DNA of 64,000 nt, taken from Fibrobacter sp. (GTDB lineage: Bacteria > Fibrobacterota > Fibrobacteria > Fibrobacterales > Fibrobacteraceae). Positions 52,107 through 61,626 of the stretch are shown one piece after another. How positions within the stretch are numbered: the stretch's first letter is position 1; each line of letters begins with the position of its first letter. Location: contig JAKSIB010000011.1 in assembly GCA_024399065.1 (NCBI GenBank), positions 1 through 64,000 on the forward strand, given 5' to 3'. Below the pieces are notes generated by a model. It worked only from the letters and a program-made list of their open reading frames with translations, was not told where the DNA came from and did not search any database. Position numbers and translations under genes: made by a program.

Positions 52107-53138
52107 CTACACAATAGCCACTTTAATCACGCCGTCCAGTTTGTTTTCGAAGATGCGGTAGGCTTCTTCAATGTCCTGCAAGGGGAACTTGTGGGTAATT
52201 AGCGGGGTGGTGTCGATTTTTCCCTGCTCAATGAGGGAGAGAATTTCGGCGCAGTCGCAGCCGTCTACACCGCCGGTTTTGAAAGTGAGATTCTTGCCGT
52301 ACATTTCGGGCAAGGGAAGCGTCATAGGTTTGTCGTAAAGGGCCACCACTGTCACGATGGCGTTGGGCCTTGCGTTTTCCCAAGCCATGCGGAAAGTCTC
52401 TTCGGTGCCTGCCACTTCCAGAACCACGTCAGCACCGCCATGGGCACTTTCACTTTGCACCACCGTGCCACATTCCTCCGGCGTAGTCACAATCACCTGA
52501 GGATAATGCTTGCGCACAAATTCACGGCGGGCTTCGTCCTTTTCGCAAACGATAATCTTTTGTGGATTCTTCAGCATCACGCAAAGCAGCGTGCAAATGC
52601 CCGTGGGGCCAGCGCCAATAATCAGCACCGTATCCTCGGTCTTGATTTCAGAAATGCGGGCGGCCCAGAAACCTGTAGCCAGCACATCTCCTACAAAAAG
52701 CGCCTGCTCGTCGCTGACGGAATCAGGAATCCTGTTCAGGCCCTGATCTGCAAAAGGCACCCGCACAAATTCCGTCTGGCCGCCATCAATGCGGCAGCCC
52801 AAAGCCCAGCCGCCGTTCTTGTCGGTACAATTGTTCACGAAACCATTCTTGCAGAAAAAACATTCCCCGCAGAAAGTTTCCACATTCACCGTCACGCGGT
52901 CGCCCACCTTCACATTCTTCACGTCAGCACCGACGGATTCCACCACGCCCACCATCTCATGGCCTACGGTAATTCCCGGCACCGCCCGGGGCACAGAACC
53001 ATGCTTAATGTGCAAGTCACTGGTACAGATGCTCCCCATGGTCACACGGACAATGGCATCCCTCGGGCCCTGCAATTCAGGCTTCGGCTTTTCTACCAGT
53101 TCAAATTTCTTATGCTCTTTATAAACGTAGGCTTTCAT
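52107..53138 (-). CDS. Zinc-dependent alcohol dehydrogenase family protein
   Basis: This 343-residue cytoplasmic MDR enzyme has catalytic zinc ligands Cys (MGSICTSDLH) and the Glu/His of GHEMVG. The structural zinc loop is FCGECFFCKNGFVNNC, and the NAD motif is IIGAGPTGICTLL. It oxidises alcohols or reduces aldehydes; the substrate is unknown. The start at 53138 excludes a 14-residue upstream stretch lacking homology. It is 10 bases downstream of the nitroreductase gene, and the two form a likely operon. Confidence 0.92.
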   Translation of the reverse strand: MKAYVYKEHKKFELVEKPKPELQGPRDAIVRVTMGSICTSDLHIKHGSVPRAVPGITVGHEMVGVVESVGADVKNVKVGDRVTVNVETFCGECFFCKNGFVNNCTDKNGGWALGCRIDGGQTEFVRVPFADQGLNRIPDSVSDEQALFVGDVLATGFWAARISEIKTEDTVLIIGAGPTGICTLLCVMLKNPQKIIVCEKDEARREFVRKHYPQVIVTTPEECGTVVQSESAHGGADVVLEVAGTEETFRMAWENARPNAIVTVVALYDKPMTLPLPEMYGKNLTFKTGGVDGCDCAEILSLIEQGKIDTTPLITHKFPLQDIEEAYRIFENKLDGVIKVAIV

Positions 53139-53148
53139 GATTTGGAAT

Positions 53149-53799
53149 TTAGAATACTTTTCGTTCGGCACCCAGCTCAAAGAAGTACTTGGTAATGCCC
53201 AAGTCCACCTTGGTGCTTAATCCCAGTTTCAGTTTTGCTGTAACAGAATCGTCCTTGTTCAGGCGAAACTCCACGCGGCACTGGTTCAATCCTGTGGGGG
53301 CTAAAAGCACATAGTCAATTCCCTTCTTGAACCAATCGGGAGCGGTTCCATAATCCGGGGAAATTTTTTCCGGCGTTTTCATAGGATGCTGCACACCGCT
53401 AGTTTGTCCGTAACCTAGGGCGATGACGCCAAAAACTTTTTCGCCTGGAGCAACCTTGAAGTTCTCAGTCTTTTGGAAAGTCATGGCTACAATGCAAGTG
53501 TTCAATCCTAAGGTCTGGGCGAACAAGACAATTTCTGCAGAGGCGCGGCCCACGTCCTCGGCGCATTCCTTTTGAGCCACCAGAGCAAAAAAGTTTTTTA
53601 CACCGGAAAATTTTCCATAGTGAGCCATTCGGCTGTCGAAGGCCTTCTCGTCGTTTAAAATCAGCTGAAGATGCAACCCATAACGTTCATTCAATTCCGC
53701 AGTCTTTGCCTGGAGGGCATCCACCTGTTCCTTGGAAAGTTCTGTGGGCAGGTACTGGCGCACAGCATGACGTAATTTTACCGCTTCTTCAAGAGTCAT
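53149..53799 (-). CDS. Nitroreductase-family flavoprotein
   Basis: This 216-residue FMN-binding protein has the N-terminal signature EEAVKLRHAVRQYLPTELSK, where the RHAVR motif contacts FMN phosphate. Later blocks are VGRASAEIVLFAQTLGLNTC and VFGVIALGYG. It reduces nitro compounds, quinones or enones with NAD(P)H. The start follows AAGGAGG and excludes an upstream 14-codon extension. It is the first gene of an operon with the alcohol dehydrogenase. Confidence 0.88.
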   Translation of the reverse strand: MTLEEAVKLRHAVRQYLPTELSKEQVDALQAKTAELNERYGLHLQLILNDEKAFDSRMAHYGKFSGVKNFFALVAQKECAEDVGRASAEIVLFAQTLGLNTCIVAMTFQKTENFKVAPGEKVFGVIALGYGQTSGVQHPMKTPEKISPDYGTAPDWFKKGIDYVLLAPTGLNQCRVEFRLNKDDSVTAKLKLGLSTKVDLGITKYFFELGAERKVF

Positions 53800-53936
53800 A
53801 AAACCTCCTTTTTGAACAAATTTAATATACAAATGGAACACTTCACTGATTAGACTTTGCTACTACCCTTTTTTTTCTCCTACTATTTATACATTTGATC
53901 TATCTATGTTTCTCATCAGATAAAAACACCATCCCC

Positions 53937-54794
53937 ATGAAGTTTTTTCTCCTTCCTATTATCGTAATATTGTGCGCAAGTACACTATTTGCAGACGACA
54001 CTTCCTTTGAAAAGAAATGGAGCATCAGGGGGCTCATAGATTACAACTATTTTTCGCAGTCAACAGAAGGCTATAACAAGACCATGCACTCGAGCCGCCC
54101 CGTGGAGGTAGGTTTAGGCCTGGGCTACAAGGACTTCGTCTTTGACGTCAGATATGCGCTGCCATTTACCGCAAGTAAGAGCAAAAGCTCCGCCGCAAAT
54201 TTTGATTTCGCATCATCATTCTTTCCCAAAAGTTTGTGGATTGACGCATGGTTAAATATCTGCAGCGGGTTTAACGCAGGTGGCCAGGATACAACCGACA
54301 TTACAGACACAATTGTCTCACTGGACCTCACCCTTGTCAACTATGGCGCAAAAGTTCTATACACCACGAACCCCTTGCACACTCCTCGAGCTCCCTACTT
54401 TTTAGATCGCCGGCAAAAAACGTCTGGCTACAGCTTTATGGTGGGCGGTTCGATCCAACGTACAAGACTGCGTAGCAGAGACAGCATCCTGAATTTCAAA
54501 GACAGGACAGTGGACTATATCGGCCCCGTAGAAGGAGCATCCTACACTCATTTGTTTGCAAATCCCCTCTACTTTGTAAACATCACTGGACTTTTGGGAG
54601 AATACCTTAGCTACCAGGAACAAAAAGGCAAATTCGGTTACGCCCAAAACGCAAGTATCAAGGCAGCCTACGGTTACATCGGCGACGATTGGGCTTGGAA
54701 CATCACTCTCGGCTTCGAGGCAACCATCGGACTCATCAATCAAGAAACTCAAGCTCACGGGTTCTTCAAGATTCTTGGGATTCGCCGTTTTTAA
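53937..54794 (+). CDS. Putative outer-membrane beta-barrel protein
   Basis: This 285-residue protein has a signal peptide (MKFFLLPIIVILCASTLFA). Beta strands alternating hydrophobic and polar residues follow (FVFDVRYALPF, YTHLFANPLYFVN, WAWNITLGFEATIG), ending with a terminal phenylalanine in ILGIRRF, as outer-membrane barrels do. The function is unknown. Its 3' end abuts a truncated minus-strand gene fragment. Confidence 0.72.
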   Translation: MKFFLLPIIVILCASTLFADDTSFEKKWSIRGLIDYNYFSQSTEGYNKTMHSSRPVEVGLGLGYKDFVFDVRYALPFTASKSKSSAANFDFASSFFPKSLWIDAWLNICSGFNAGGQDTTDITDTIVSLDLTLVNYGAKVLYTTNPLHTPRAPYFLDRRQKTSGYSFMVGGSIQRTRLRSRDSILNFKDRTVDYIGPVEGASYTHLFANPLYFVNITGLLGEYLSYQEQKGKFGYAQNASIKAAYGYIGDDWAWNITLGFEATIGLINQETQAHGFFKILGIRRF

Positions 54795-55118
54795 TCCATC
54801 ACCAAAAACAAATTTCTCCGTTTTTGTTTTAGGCAAAATTAAATACGCAACTCCATCATCTAGATATTCATTTTCATAATCAAAAGTTGATAAGCCGCTG
54901 TCCCCTATCATCCCTATAGATAGTTTGACATTTTCTTTATAAAAACTTTTTAGTTCTAAATATTCACCAGATTCAATACCATCATTTAACGAAGCTAAAT
55001 AGTTTTCAATTTGGCAAGCGATTGTGTGACAATCTCCATTAGGAGCAAAAGGAACAATTATGGCATATCGTCCATCAATGGTTACACACAACTTCCCTAA
55101 TGGCGTGACAAGTCCCAT
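54795..55118 (-). pseudogene. Truncated gene of unknown family
   Basis: About 108 residues from MGLVTPLGKLCVTIDGRYAI to TEKFVFGDGLK read as real protein. The frame then continues as the antisense of the barrel gene until 54402, with no plausible protein. The 3' part and stop of the original gene appear lost. No family is recognised. It starts right after a second decayed gene. Confidence 0.5.
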
Positions 55119-55119
55119 C

Positions 55120-55235
55120 TTAAACCATCTCAAACATCACGAACTTTTCCTTCATGGAAATCTTCCCCAACTAGCCGCGCAGCCCTTACCCGCGACGTCC
55201 TTCACAAATTTCCAGAGCGGTTCGTATTTACTCAT
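55120..55235 (-). pseudogene. Remnant of a small protein gene
   Basis: The minus strand starts MSKYEPLWKFVKDV, then loses sense (GKGCAASWGRFP, stop). Another frame continues GKISMKEKFVMFEMV, stop. Small proteins that begin SKYEPLWK and end GKISMKE-like are known to me as a conserved type of about 70-80 residues. The middle appears deleted with a frame change. Confidence 0.55.
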
Positions 55236-55247
55236 AAATCAAATGCG

Positions 55248-56126
55248 CTATATTGCTTCAAATTTCTTCGTGACTCTTGCCGCGAACTGCACTTCCTCAA
55301 AATCATCCAACTGCAAACTGTCCACAAAGCTCTGAATTAAGTTGTTCACAATTTCAGGTGCATCGGTATTGGAATTATGGCCCGCGCCCTTGATCCATTC
55401 CAAAGGAATTCCAGTCTTTTTATGCCAAGCCTTGTTATAACGCTTGGCGGAACCTGCGGCATCCTTTTCACCGCAAATCAGCAAAGCCGGGCAACAGATT
55501 TCATAAGGCAAGTTCGCCGCAATACCATCGGCCAACATTCTATAGCCATGGCCAGCTAATTTCGCATAACGGTCCTGATTACCATCGTAGATCATCATCA
55601 TATCGAGCATCAGCTTGCGGCCATATTCCGTTGTGGCAACACCCTCGGAGCCAGCCTTTAAAAGTTTAGCCCAAGGATACCAGCGATAAACCGGTTCCAT
55701 AAATCTCAAGAGGAAAAGTTCCAATCCGGTAATATACTTGCGCTGCATGGGGCAAGAGTCCACAGACACAAAGCCCTTTAAACGATCCGGGTACATTTGC
55801 ATAAAAGTCTGTGCAACGTAGCCGCCCATGGACTGTCCGACAAACACGAGATTTTCAAGATGCTCGTGTGCCAAAATTTGATCCAACCAATTAGCCTTAT
55901 CCATCAAGGTAAAATTCATATGGAAAGGCCAAGAAGATGCATGACCCGGGGCATCCCAGACAAACACATTGTATCTAGATTCAAAAAACTCAATTTGTTT
56001 ATCGAACAATCGATGGTCCGCCGTTAACCCCGGTAAAAAAATCAAGGAAGGCGCACCCGGGCGCACCTCATCCGAAACCCAATAATGGATATCACCATTA
56101 GGAGTTGTAAATACTTTTTCTACCAT
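55248..56126 (-). CDS. Alpha/beta hydrolase
   Basis: This 292-residue cytoplasmic hydrolase has the oxyanion region IFLPGLTADHR, nucleophile elbow GQSMGG, the acid in LLICGEKDAAG and the His in KGAGHNSNTDAPE. The substrate is unknown; esterases and lipases share this layout. The start MVEKVFTTPNGDIHYW at 56126 was chosen over an upstream extension. Nothing in the neighbourhood suggests a pathway. Confidence 0.88.
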   Translation of the reverse strand: MVEKVFTTPNGDIHYWVSDEVRPGAPSLIFLPGLTADHRLFDKQIEFFESRYNVFVWDAPGHASSWPFHMNFTLMDKANWLDQILAHEHLENLVFVGQSMGGYVAQTFMQMYPDRLKGFVSVDSCPMQRKYITGLELFLLRFMEPVYRWYPWAKLLKAGSEGVATTEYGRKLMLDMMMIYDGNQDRYAKLAGHGYRMLADGIAANLPYEICCPALLICGEKDAAGSAKRYNKAWHKKTGIPLEWIKGAGHNSNTDAPEIVNNLIQSFVDSLQLDDFEEVQFAARVTKKFEAI

Positions 56127-56207
56127 ACCCCGAATATATAAAAAGAATGGCAAACCGCGTTCCAAACCACCCTTTTAATTTGTCATAATTATTTTTACAT
56201 TTAGGCT

Positions 56208-56816
56208 ATGATCAAGTCTATTCTCGCCGGTTTAATGATTAGTGTAGGATGCGTAAGCTTCCTTTCCGTCGACAACAAGATTGCAGGTACCTTCCTGTTC
56301 TCTCTCGGCCTCTACACCATTATTATTTTGAAGTTCGACCTGTTCACCGGCAAGGTGGGCTATCTTTCCACGAACCGCACCTTGAATTACCTGAAGTACC
56401 TTGGAAAAGTTTGGCTCGGCAACCTGATCGGTTGCGTTGTTGGTGCCGCCGCCGTGGCCGCCACCCGACTGACCATTACCACTTCCGCCTTGGTTAACGT
56501 GAAATACGCCGACAGTCTGCCCAGCCTGTTGATTCTTGGAATCTTTTGCGGCATGCTCATGTTCATCGGCGTCGAAGGTTACAAGCGCACCACCAACCCA
56601 CTGATCGTTGTACTGCCTGTCATGGGATTTATCCTTTGCGGATTTGAACACTGCATTGCCGACATGTTCTACTTCGCCTTTAACTTCTTTAAGAGCGGCG
56701 TTACCTTGGCAGGCCTTGGCGACACCCTTTTGCGATTGGCATTCATTACCGTGGGCAACCTGATCGGCGGATGCCTCGTGTGCTTCGCCAGCATCAACAT
56801 CCAGAAAGAAGCGTAA
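56208..56816 (+). CDS. Formate/nitrite transporter (FNT) family protein
   Basis: This 202-residue membrane channel of the FNT family has six predicted segments. It has LAGLMISVGCVSFLSV at the start, LKFDLFTGKVGYL, GNLIGCVVGAA, CGFEHCIADMFYF with the usual pore His, and GNLIGGCLV. It is shorter than the ~270-residue norm, lacking terminal tails. It would move formate, nitrite or hydrosulfide. The start at 56208 lacks a strong ribosome-binding site. Confidence 0.87.
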   Translation: MIKSILAGLMISVGCVSFLSVDNKIAGTFLFSLGLYTIIILKFDLFTGKVGYLSTNRTLNYLKYLGKVWLGNLIGCVVGAAAVAATRLTITTSALVNVKYADSLPSLLILGIFCGMLMFIGVEGYKRTTNPLIVVLPVMGFILCGFEHCIADMFYFAFNFFKSGVTLAGLGDTLLRLAFITVGNLIGGCLVCFASINIQKEA

Positions 56817-56823
56817 CTTTGCG

Positions 56824-58134
56824 CTAGACAGTTTTGCCGCCCCACTCCTTGGAGTGGGCGTTTTCATGTTCAATGGTCTTGTCGAAATCGGCGAGCGGTT
56901 CGCAGTTTCGTTCCACTGCTAATTGAGTTGCATGCAAACGATTCAGGCAATCCATTTTTTCGCGGTCACCAATTTTTGCCTTTTCAATGGAGTCCCCAAG
57001 AATGCGGATGGACTCGTCGTAGACTCTGCAAGGCACAGGGAAGGGATGGCCATCTTTACCGCCATGGGCAAAGGAATAACGGGCAGGATCTCGGAACCTG
57101 GAAGGCGTTCCATTAATGACTTCACTGACGAGGGTCAACGATTGTAATGTGCGGGGGCCAAGTCCCGGAGTCAAAAGCAAGCTTTCAAAATCGCTGGGAT
57201 CCGATTCGTAGGCCGTTGCTAGCACTGCTCCTAGGCGTTTCAAATCCACATCTTCTGCGTGGACTTCATGTCGTGCGGGCATAATGCAGTCGCGACTAGA
57301 ATTTACGAGAATAGGATCGCGGGCACCGCTAAAAATCAAGTCCTGCGCAGAACTGCCCACAAGATCGTGCGACGAATCTGCCGGCGCAAACATGTCCATC
57401 TGAGGCGACACGATGATAGAAGAGCTTGGCTGCACAATCTGACGAATCTCACGCATCACACGGTCGGGATTTTCGCGGGACAATTCCAGAATCGAACCGC
57501 GAGTACTGCGGGCATTCTGATCCGTCAAATTCAAAATCTCTCCGCGGTTCTCCCCCACAATTGCCGTATGAGGATTTTCCACAAAAGATCTCAAGTTGGC
57601 AGAACACCAATGGTAACGTCTAGCAGCGCGAGCATCTGTATTCATGCCCTGCTGCACCACAGCCCAGTCGCCTTCATCCGTCACAATAAAGTTGTGCTGA
57701 TAAAGTTGAAAACCGTCCTGTACCGCGGTGCCGTCCACCTTGGCGCAAAGGCGGCTTGTGCGCGACAAGAAATTTCCGTCCACACCGGTTCTATCACCAA
57801 TCTGCAAAAGTTCCGTAGGTGTCTCGCGGGAGAACTTTCCGCGACCACCACACACGTAAATTCCGAGATCATTCGCAATAGGATTCAAACCACGCTTCAG
57901 CGCATACATGACGCTAGTGGTGATTCCGGAAGAATGCCAATCCATTCCCAGCACAGCACCAAAGGACTGAAACCAAAGAGGATCACTTAAACGTACAAGG
58001 AATTCCTTCTTGCCATAATTTTCAACAATGGATTCTGCAATCAATCTTCCCAAGTCTCGCATACGGTCCGCGAGCCAGCGAGGCACTGTACCCGTATGCA
58101 AAGGAAGATCGGCAACACCTGTACGTTTCGGCAT
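56824..58134 (-). CDS. DUF763 domain protein
   Basis: This 436-residue cytoplasmic protein begins PKRTGVADLPLHTGTVPRWL, the diagnostic opening of DUF763. GMDWHSSGITTSVMYALKRG is also characteristic. A helix-hairpin-helix-like segment (LLLTPGLGPRTLQSL, ~320) suggests DNA contact. The family is known mainly from archaea and some bacteria; its function is unknown. It converges with the FNT gene, seven bases apart. Confidence 0.9.
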   Translation of the reverse strand: MPKRTGVADLPLHTGTVPRWLADRMRDLGRLIAESIVENYGKKEFLVRLSDPLWFQSFGAVLGMDWHSSGITTSVMYALKRGLNPIANDLGIYVCGGRGKFSRETPTELLQIGDRTGVDGNFLSRTSRLCAKVDGTAVQDGFQLYQHNFIVTDEGDWAVVQQGMNTDARAARRYHWCSANLRSFVENPHTAIVGENRGEILNLTDQNARSTRGSILELSRENPDRVMREIRQIVQPSSSIIVSPQMDMFAPADSSHDLVGSSAQDLIFSGARDPILVNSSRDCIMPARHEVHAEDVDLKRLGAVLATAYESDPSDFESLLLTPGLGPRTLQSLTLVSEVINGTPSRFRDPARYSFAHGGKDGHPFPVPCRVYDESIRILGDSIEKAKIGDREKMDCLNRLHATQLAVERNCEPLADFDKTIEHENAHSKEWGGKTV

Positions 58135-58164
58135 AATCCAATTTTAGAAATTTAACAACTGCCG

Positions 58165-60153
58165 TTACCTGAAAATTGCAACAAACTTGTCGCCATCCTT
58201 GGGAGAAACCAATCGCGGATTTTCAGTAGAGCCATCAGACCAACTCTTGAAAATACCAGCGCTTCCAACAGCTTCCAGCAGCATATCGTTCCCGCTGAAG
58301 AATGTTCCAGTATAATTGACGCGGGGCAGTTTCATTCCATCAATGGTCACTGAACCATTTCCTTCTGCTCCGACAGTTACTGTAATATCGGCACCAAGAC
58401 CAAATTCCTTACGATATTCTTCGCGAAGAGATTCAGTTCTACCCTTGGCATTTTTCAAAATGTAGTCACCACGCCTGTCGAAGCCGCATCCTAAATCATA
58501 ATAGAACCCGCAATAATTTCTAGGGAATTTCTGCATGTCCCTGGTAATTTCCGCATCCGGAATTTGAGCATTCAAATTTGCGACAGAAGCGACCAAGCGA
58601 TCATAGGTTAAATAATCGTTCATCATGACAGCGCCATGATTGACAAACATTCTTGAGAAATGCGGATTAGCACGAAGCTTGATGAATATGTTCGCAAAGA
58701 ATCCCGGACCGGTTCTATCTTCGGGACTGGATGCCGATACTCGAGAATTTCGAATCCATGCAAACATACCACCCGTATTTCTTTGGAAATCGCTACTGAC
58801 CCACTTCCAGCCGAGACTCTGGTCTGTATCAAACAACATGAACTTGAACGGCTGTCCCGGAGAACGCCAAGCACGAACGTTATTACTGGGCCAGTCTGCA
58901 TTCTGCAAATAGAACTGAGCAGCAATATAGTCGGCATAATTGCCTACGTCCATCATGGTCTTAACTTTGTCGTAGTTTACGTTACTGGAACCACCAAAAT
59001 TATTGCTTCCTATAAAGTCAAGAAGTGCTTTGTATTGAGAACCGTCGCCAGCAACTGGAGTCACAACATCTTTCTTTTGCTTGATGACTTCAACGGTGTT
59101 ATTGTCGATACCATAATTAGTTTCTACAAAATGTTCATTCAGTCTTTCACGCATGTCGTGAATGCCGTAATATTCGCCATTGTAGAAAACCACAACCTGT
59201 CGGCTTCGCTGGTAATCCACAGAAGAGCCTTCCACGATAGCGGTCATGGCAGGGTCACCAATGTAATCGCCTACATAACGGTTACCACTGTTACGAAGAT
59301 TGAATCCTCTAAACTTGTTCACTTCCGGACGGGTAGCAAACAAGGGATACTTCAATTTTTTGGCGTTATATTGCTTTTTGATTTTGACACCTACAGGCTT
59401 TTTGGGATAGGTGCGGCTGTAATTACCCATCAAACCGATTCCAGCATCAACTTCCCAGGCCTTGCCGTCACTGCGGCTGCCATTCTCAAAAAATTCCACA
59501 TGAATAGGATCTTCAGTTTCATCCATCAATCCCGGGCACCCATAAGGATCCGCACCTTCACAATCTCTGGTATCTACATAGACACGAGAGAAGAAGCTGG
59601 GGTTCACACTAATTGCCACCACAGGCATGGAAACAGATTCATTGATGAAATAAGTCTGGGTTGCCCAACGTACCGCAGCACCATCCTTAAATTCAGCACA
59701 ACGAACTACAGTATTCTTTTCAATAGCCAGTGGTTCCAAAAATTCAGCGGATTCTTCCGACGGTTCGGCACCATTCGTTTCACAACGAATAGTCCCACCC
59801 TGAGTCGGTGCAGGAGCCGGAATCACTAAGCCAGAATAGAAACCTGCGGGCGGCAAAAGTACCGGATCCGAATTGACAGGTTCTTCATCTTCTTCGTCTT
59901 TTGCATCGGGAGAACCCATTGAATCGCCTTTAGCGGATTCCGTTTCCTTCTGTACCAAATCTTTCAGATACCATGAGAAAAGAGAATCTGATTGAAGAAT
60001 ACTATCAGGAATACCAAGGCTATCCAAATCAAAAACAAAGGAGCCTTCGGGGCTATCAACTTGGACAACATAGGAATCTTCTCCACTACAAGCAGAGAAA
60101 ATAGCGGAAACAAGTCCCGCAGCAAACATGATTTTGACAAAACCTTTCATCAT
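58165..60153 (-). CDS. CotH kinase-like lipoprotein
   Basis: This 662-residue lipoprotein has lipid Cys at ~22 (AIFSACSGED). An acidic linker (~60-95) and a chitobiase-like beta domain (~100-170; GGTIRCETNGAEPSEES) come first. The CotH domain (~185-560) has KPVGVKIKKQYN, FRGFNLRNSGN, VVFYNGEYYGIHDMRERLNE and the metal-binding FMLFDTDQSLGW. A small C-terminal beta domain ends it. CotH proteins are atypical protein kinases in spore formers; here the target is unknown and the protein is probably surface-exposed. Confidence 0.88.
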   Translation of the reverse strand: MMKGFVKIMFAAGLVSAIFSACSGEDSYVVQVDSPEGSFVFDLDSLGIPDSILQSDSLFSWYLKDLVQKETESAKGDSMGSPDAKDEEDEEPVNSDPVLLPPAGFYSGLVIPAPAPTQGGTIRCETNGAEPSEESAEFLEPLAIEKNTVVRCAEFKDGAAVRWATQTYFINESVSMPVVAISVNPSFFSRVYVDTRDCEGADPYGCPGLMDETEDPIHVEFFENGSRSDGKAWEVDAGIGLMGNYSRTYPKKPVGVKIKKQYNAKKLKYPLFATRPEVNKFRGFNLRNSGNRYVGDYIGDPAMTAIVEGSSVDYQRSRQVVVFYNGEYYGIHDMRERLNEHFVETNYGIDNNTVEVIKQKKDVVTPVAGDGSQYKALLDFIGSNNFGGSSNVNYDKVKTMMDVGNYADYIAAQFYLQNADWPSNNVRAWRSPGQPFKFMLFDTDQSLGWKWVSSDFQRNTGGMFAWIRNSRVSASSPEDRTGPGFFANIFIKLRANPHFSRMFVNHGAVMMNDYLTYDRLVASVANLNAQIPDAEITRDMQKFPRNYCGFYYDLGCGFDRRGDYILKNAKGRTESLREEYRKEFGLGADITVTVGAEGNGSVTIDGMKLPRVNYTGTFFSGNDMLLEAVGSAGIFKSWSDGSTENPRLVSPKDGDKFVAIFR

Positions 60154-60290
60154 TATTAAAGATAATTATTTTAAATAAACTAATGAATATTTATTTTTAC
60201 AATAGGAGTTTAATCACATCCCGCCACTAGTAAGACTCCTAGGTGTTGGTTTATTTCTATTTTCTGGTCGAAAATAACCCAATGCACACT

Positions 60291-61571
60291 ATGAAAGTTC
60301 AAGACCGTTTTTTAAAGTACGTTAGCTTTACTACCACTTCCGACGAGACTTCTGAATCCTGCCCCAGTACGGATTGCCAATTTGCGCTGGGCAAATACCT
60401 TGCGCAGGAACTGGCCGAAATTGGCCTTCAGCAGGTAAAGATTGACGAGAACTGCTACGTGTACGGTTTGCTGCCCGCAACCGCTGGCCACGAAGACGAT
60501 ACCCCCATCGGCTTCATTAGCCACATGGATACATCTCCGGATTTTTCCGGCGTAAATCCCAAGCCCCAAATTATTGAAAACTACGATGGCAACGATGTGG
60601 TGTTGAAAGGCTCTGGCGCGATTTTGAAAGTTACCGATTTTCCCACTTTGAAAACTTTGAAGGGACGTACCCTCATCACCACCGATGGCACCACTTTACT
60701 GGGCGCCGATGACAAGGCAGGCATCGCAGAAATCGTCACCGCCATTGAAGAGTTGGTGGAAACGGATCGCCATGCAGAAAGCCGCGGTTACGAAAACTTG
60801 AATGGCCACGGGGACATTTGGGTTTGCTTTACTCCAGACGAAGAAATCGGCCGCGGTGCCGACAAGGTGGACCTCGAATATTTCAAGGCCAAGTACGCCT
60901 ACACTGTAGACGGTGGCTATGAAGGCGACATCGCCTACGAAAACTTCAACGCCGCTAGCGCCAAGTTTATGATTCACGGCAAGAGCGTTCATCCCGGCGA
61001 AGCAAAGGGCATCATGAAGAATGCAAGCCTCATGGCTGCAGAAATCGCCATGGCGCTCCCTGCCGACGAAACCCCCGCCACCACCGAAGGCCATCAGGGT
61101 TTTTATCACCTGACGGACATGAAGGGCGACGTGGAAAATGCAACCCTCTGGTACATCGTCCGCGATCACGACAAGAAGCGCTTTGAAGAACGCCAAGAAT
61201 TCCTGCGCAAGATTGCCGCAGAGTTCAACGCAAAATTCGGCGGCACCGCTTTCGCAGACGCAGATAAGAACCGCGCCGGCGGCAACATTGTTGAACTGGA
61301 ATTAAAGCATTCCTATAGCAACATGCTGGAAGTCATCGAGAAGTGCCCGGAAGTTTTAGAGCGCGCCCGTGCCGCCATCGAGGCAGTGGGCGTCGAGCCC
61401 GTCAGCGAACCTGTCCGCGGCGGAACCGATGGAGCCAAGCTCAGCTTCATGGGTCTCCCCTGCCCCAACCTGGGCACCGGCGGCTACGGCTATCACGGTC
61501 CCTTCGAACACGTTACCGTCGAAGGCATGGAAGCTGTTGTGAAAATTATCAAGAAGATTTCGTTGAGTTAA
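60291..61571 (+). CDS. pepT: Peptidase T (tripeptide aminopeptidase)
   Basis: This protein of about 426 residues is an M20 zinc aminopeptidase removing the N-terminal residue of tripeptides. It has IGFISHMDTSPDFSG, LITTDGTTLLGADDKAGIAE, WVCFTPDEEIGRG and the lid-domain FMIHGKSVHPGEAKG. The C-terminus has RGGTDGAKLSFMGLPCPNLG. ATG 60291 aligns with known PepT starts; ATG 60282 is an alternative. Neither has a clear ribosome-binding site. Cytoplasmic. Confidence 0.94.
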   Translation: MKVQDRFLKYVSFTTTSDETSESCPSTDCQFALGKYLAQELAEIGLQQVKIDENCYVYGLLPATAGHEDDTPIGFISHMDTSPDFSGVNPKPQIIENYDGNDVVLKGSGAILKVTDFPTLKTLKGRTLITTDGTTLLGADDKAGIAEIVTAIEELVETDRHAESRGYENLNGHGDIWVCFTPDEEIGRGADKVDLEYFKAKYAYTVDGGYEGDIAYENFNAASAKFMIHGKSVHPGEAKGIMKNASLMAAEIAMALPADETPATTEGHQGFYHLTDMKGDVENATLWYIVRDHDKKRFEERQEFLRKIAAEFNAKFGGTAFADADKNRAGGNIVELELKHSYSNMLEVIEKCPEVLERARAAIEAVGVEPVSEPVRGGTDGAKLSFMGLPCPNLGTGGYGYHGPFEHVTVEGMEAVVKIIKKISLS

Positions 61572-61626
61572 TCGCCAACGAATTTTCGTGTTTGGGTTCC
61601 GATATATTTTCAAGTTTTGACATTCT

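Noticed and set aside
56838-56862. Hairpin GCCCCACTCC / GGAGTGGGC as a terminator
   Set aside because: Lies inside the last codons of the DUF763 gene and lacks a T run.
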